Below are positions 63,285 through 64,000 of a stretch of 64,000 nucleotides of DNA, in pieces (position 1 is the stretch's first letter; each line of letters starts with the position of its first letter). The position numbers and the translations under genes are program-made. The stretch is taken from positions 15,839 through 79,838 of the forward strand of contig NZ_CABKRX010000109.1 of assembly GCF_902374955.1 (NCBI RefSeq), written 5' to 3'. The stretch comes from Bacillus massilioanorexius (GTDB lineage: Bacteria; Bacillota; Bacilli; Bacillales; DSM-1321). The notes beneath the pieces were generated by a model. That model saw only the letters and a program-made list of their open reading frames with translations, was not told the DNA's origin and searched no databases.

Positions 63285-63950
63285 ATGACGAAGTGTAGGG
63301 TAGACTATAAAAAAGAATACAAAGACTTATATATGCCTCCCAAAAAGCCTACTATTATAGATGTACCAGAAATGAATTTTATTATGGTAGACGGTAGGGG
63401 AAACCCAAATGAGGAATATGGCTCATATAAATAGGCAATCGAATTGCTATATGCTCTATCTTACACCATTAAAATGAGTAAAATGAGTGGCAAGCCGCCT
63501 ATTGGCTATTTTGAATATACAGTACCTCCTCTTGAGGGGCTATGGTGGTTTGAAGATCAGCAAGAATTAGATTTTTCTATGAAGGATCGTTTTTGTTGGA
63601 CCTCTATGATTCGTCAACCGGAATTTGTTACAGAAGAGGTTTTTAATTGGGCTATTGAAGAAGTCAAAAGAAAAAAGCCAGAATTAGATGTTTCAAAAGC
63701 CTATTTTAAATCGTTCTCAGAGGGTGTATGTGTACAAATGATGCACGTAGGACCTTATGACAATGAACCAGAAACGATTGCTCAATTAGAAAGATTTATA
63801 GTAGATAATCATTATAAAAATGCGATTTCAAGAAAGTTAGCGGATGGAACGATTCGAAATCATCATGAAATTTATTTATCTGATCCTAGGAGAGCTAAAC
63901 CAGAGAATTTAAAGACAGTGATTAGAATTCCTATTGAAAACAAAGAATAG
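63285..63950 (+). pseudogene. GyrI-like (AraC-effector-binding fold) protein gene interrupted by one in-frame TAG
   Basis: ATG 63285 with GAGGTGA. Frame reads MTKCRVDYKKEYKDLYMPPK, IDVPEMNFIMVDGRGNPN, EEYGSYK, then TAG at 63432-63434, and continues AIELLYALSYTIKMSKMSGK and GLWWFEDQQELDF to a stop at 63948-63950. The whole frame would give about 220 residues of the GyrI-like small-molecule-binding family (GRGNPN...AIELLYALSYTIKMSKM is its hallmark). The codon was probably an ordinary residue (Gln, Glu, Lys or Trp) one base away from TAG. Translation restarting after the stop is possible but would lack the first strand pair. Confidence 0.85.
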
Positions 63951-64000
63951 GATTATGATAAAGCGTTAGGTATTAAAAGAACCTTATATCAAAAAGGATA

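Noticed and set aside
26774..63434. Whole-genome reassignment of TAG to an amino acid
   Set aside because: TAG is the natural stop of several intact genes here (41597, 49970, 58092, 63169, 63950), so a full reassignment is not tenable; only suppression or mutation remains.

Overview
The window is AT-rich, with densely packed genes, strong AGGAGG-type ribosome binding sites and many hairpin-plus-T-run terminators. Together with S-layer-homology (SLH) proteins, an LPXTG adhesin with its sortase, LCP and class B PBP wall enzymes, Bce-type antibiotic sensing, cidAB/lrgAB pairs, an OpuC transporter and a SAM-I riboswitch, it points to a Gram-positive Bacillota of the order Bacillales. A relative of Lysinibacillus, Rummeliibacillus or Solibacillus is my guess from the SLH proteins and repeat style; it is not proven by the sequence.

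Layout. 1-660: start of an MFS drug transporter, preceded by the tail of a broken TetR-like regulator. 1264-7924 (minus): an exopolysaccharide-type operon of degenerate GGDEF-REC protein, HEAT protein, GT2 synthase, membrane-anchored protein and glycoside-hydrolase-like protein. 8203-13372: acyl-CoA ligase remnant, LCP ligase, solitary IS200-type element, small membrane protein and a class B PBP. 13772-18056: two cidA/lrgB pairs around DoxX and a short UvrC-like nuclease. 18390-21730: decayed Bce-like two-component genes, an ornithine-cyclodeaminase-family gene, a transporter remnant and a truncated pnuC. 22242-26397: two large SLH surface proteins. 26573-29658: a small gene cut by an amber codon, an S9 peptidase and a DinB protein. 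30036-34442: an intact bceRSAB-like module. 34441-41049: sortase plus 1678-residue adhesin, bracketed by related repeats. 41881-50954: four catabolic enzymes (M20 deacylase, beta-decarboxylating dehydrogenase, SDR, ALDH), a complete ECF transporter and an S58 peptidase. 51112-55174: DUF305 protein, nucleoside transporter, UreI/AmiS gene with an internal amber codon, and a SAM-riboswitch-controlled cyclase-family gene. 55767-63950: YebE-like protein, a DUF5983-like paralogue, opuC operon, MBOAT/SGNH acylation pair, and a GyrI-like gene with an internal amber codon.

The most interesting reading is 41881-50954. Deacylase, alcohol dehydrogenase, aldehyde dehydrogenase and beta-decarboxylating dehydrogenase are exactly the enzyme classes needed to degrade pantothenate to 2-oxoisovalerate and beta-alanine, and they sit beside a vitamin-type ECF importer. 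This is inference. Other points are a run of ten G just upstream of the adhesin start codon (possible phase variation), three otherwise intact genes each broken by a single in-frame TAG, and many gene remnants, which suggest ongoing gene decay.
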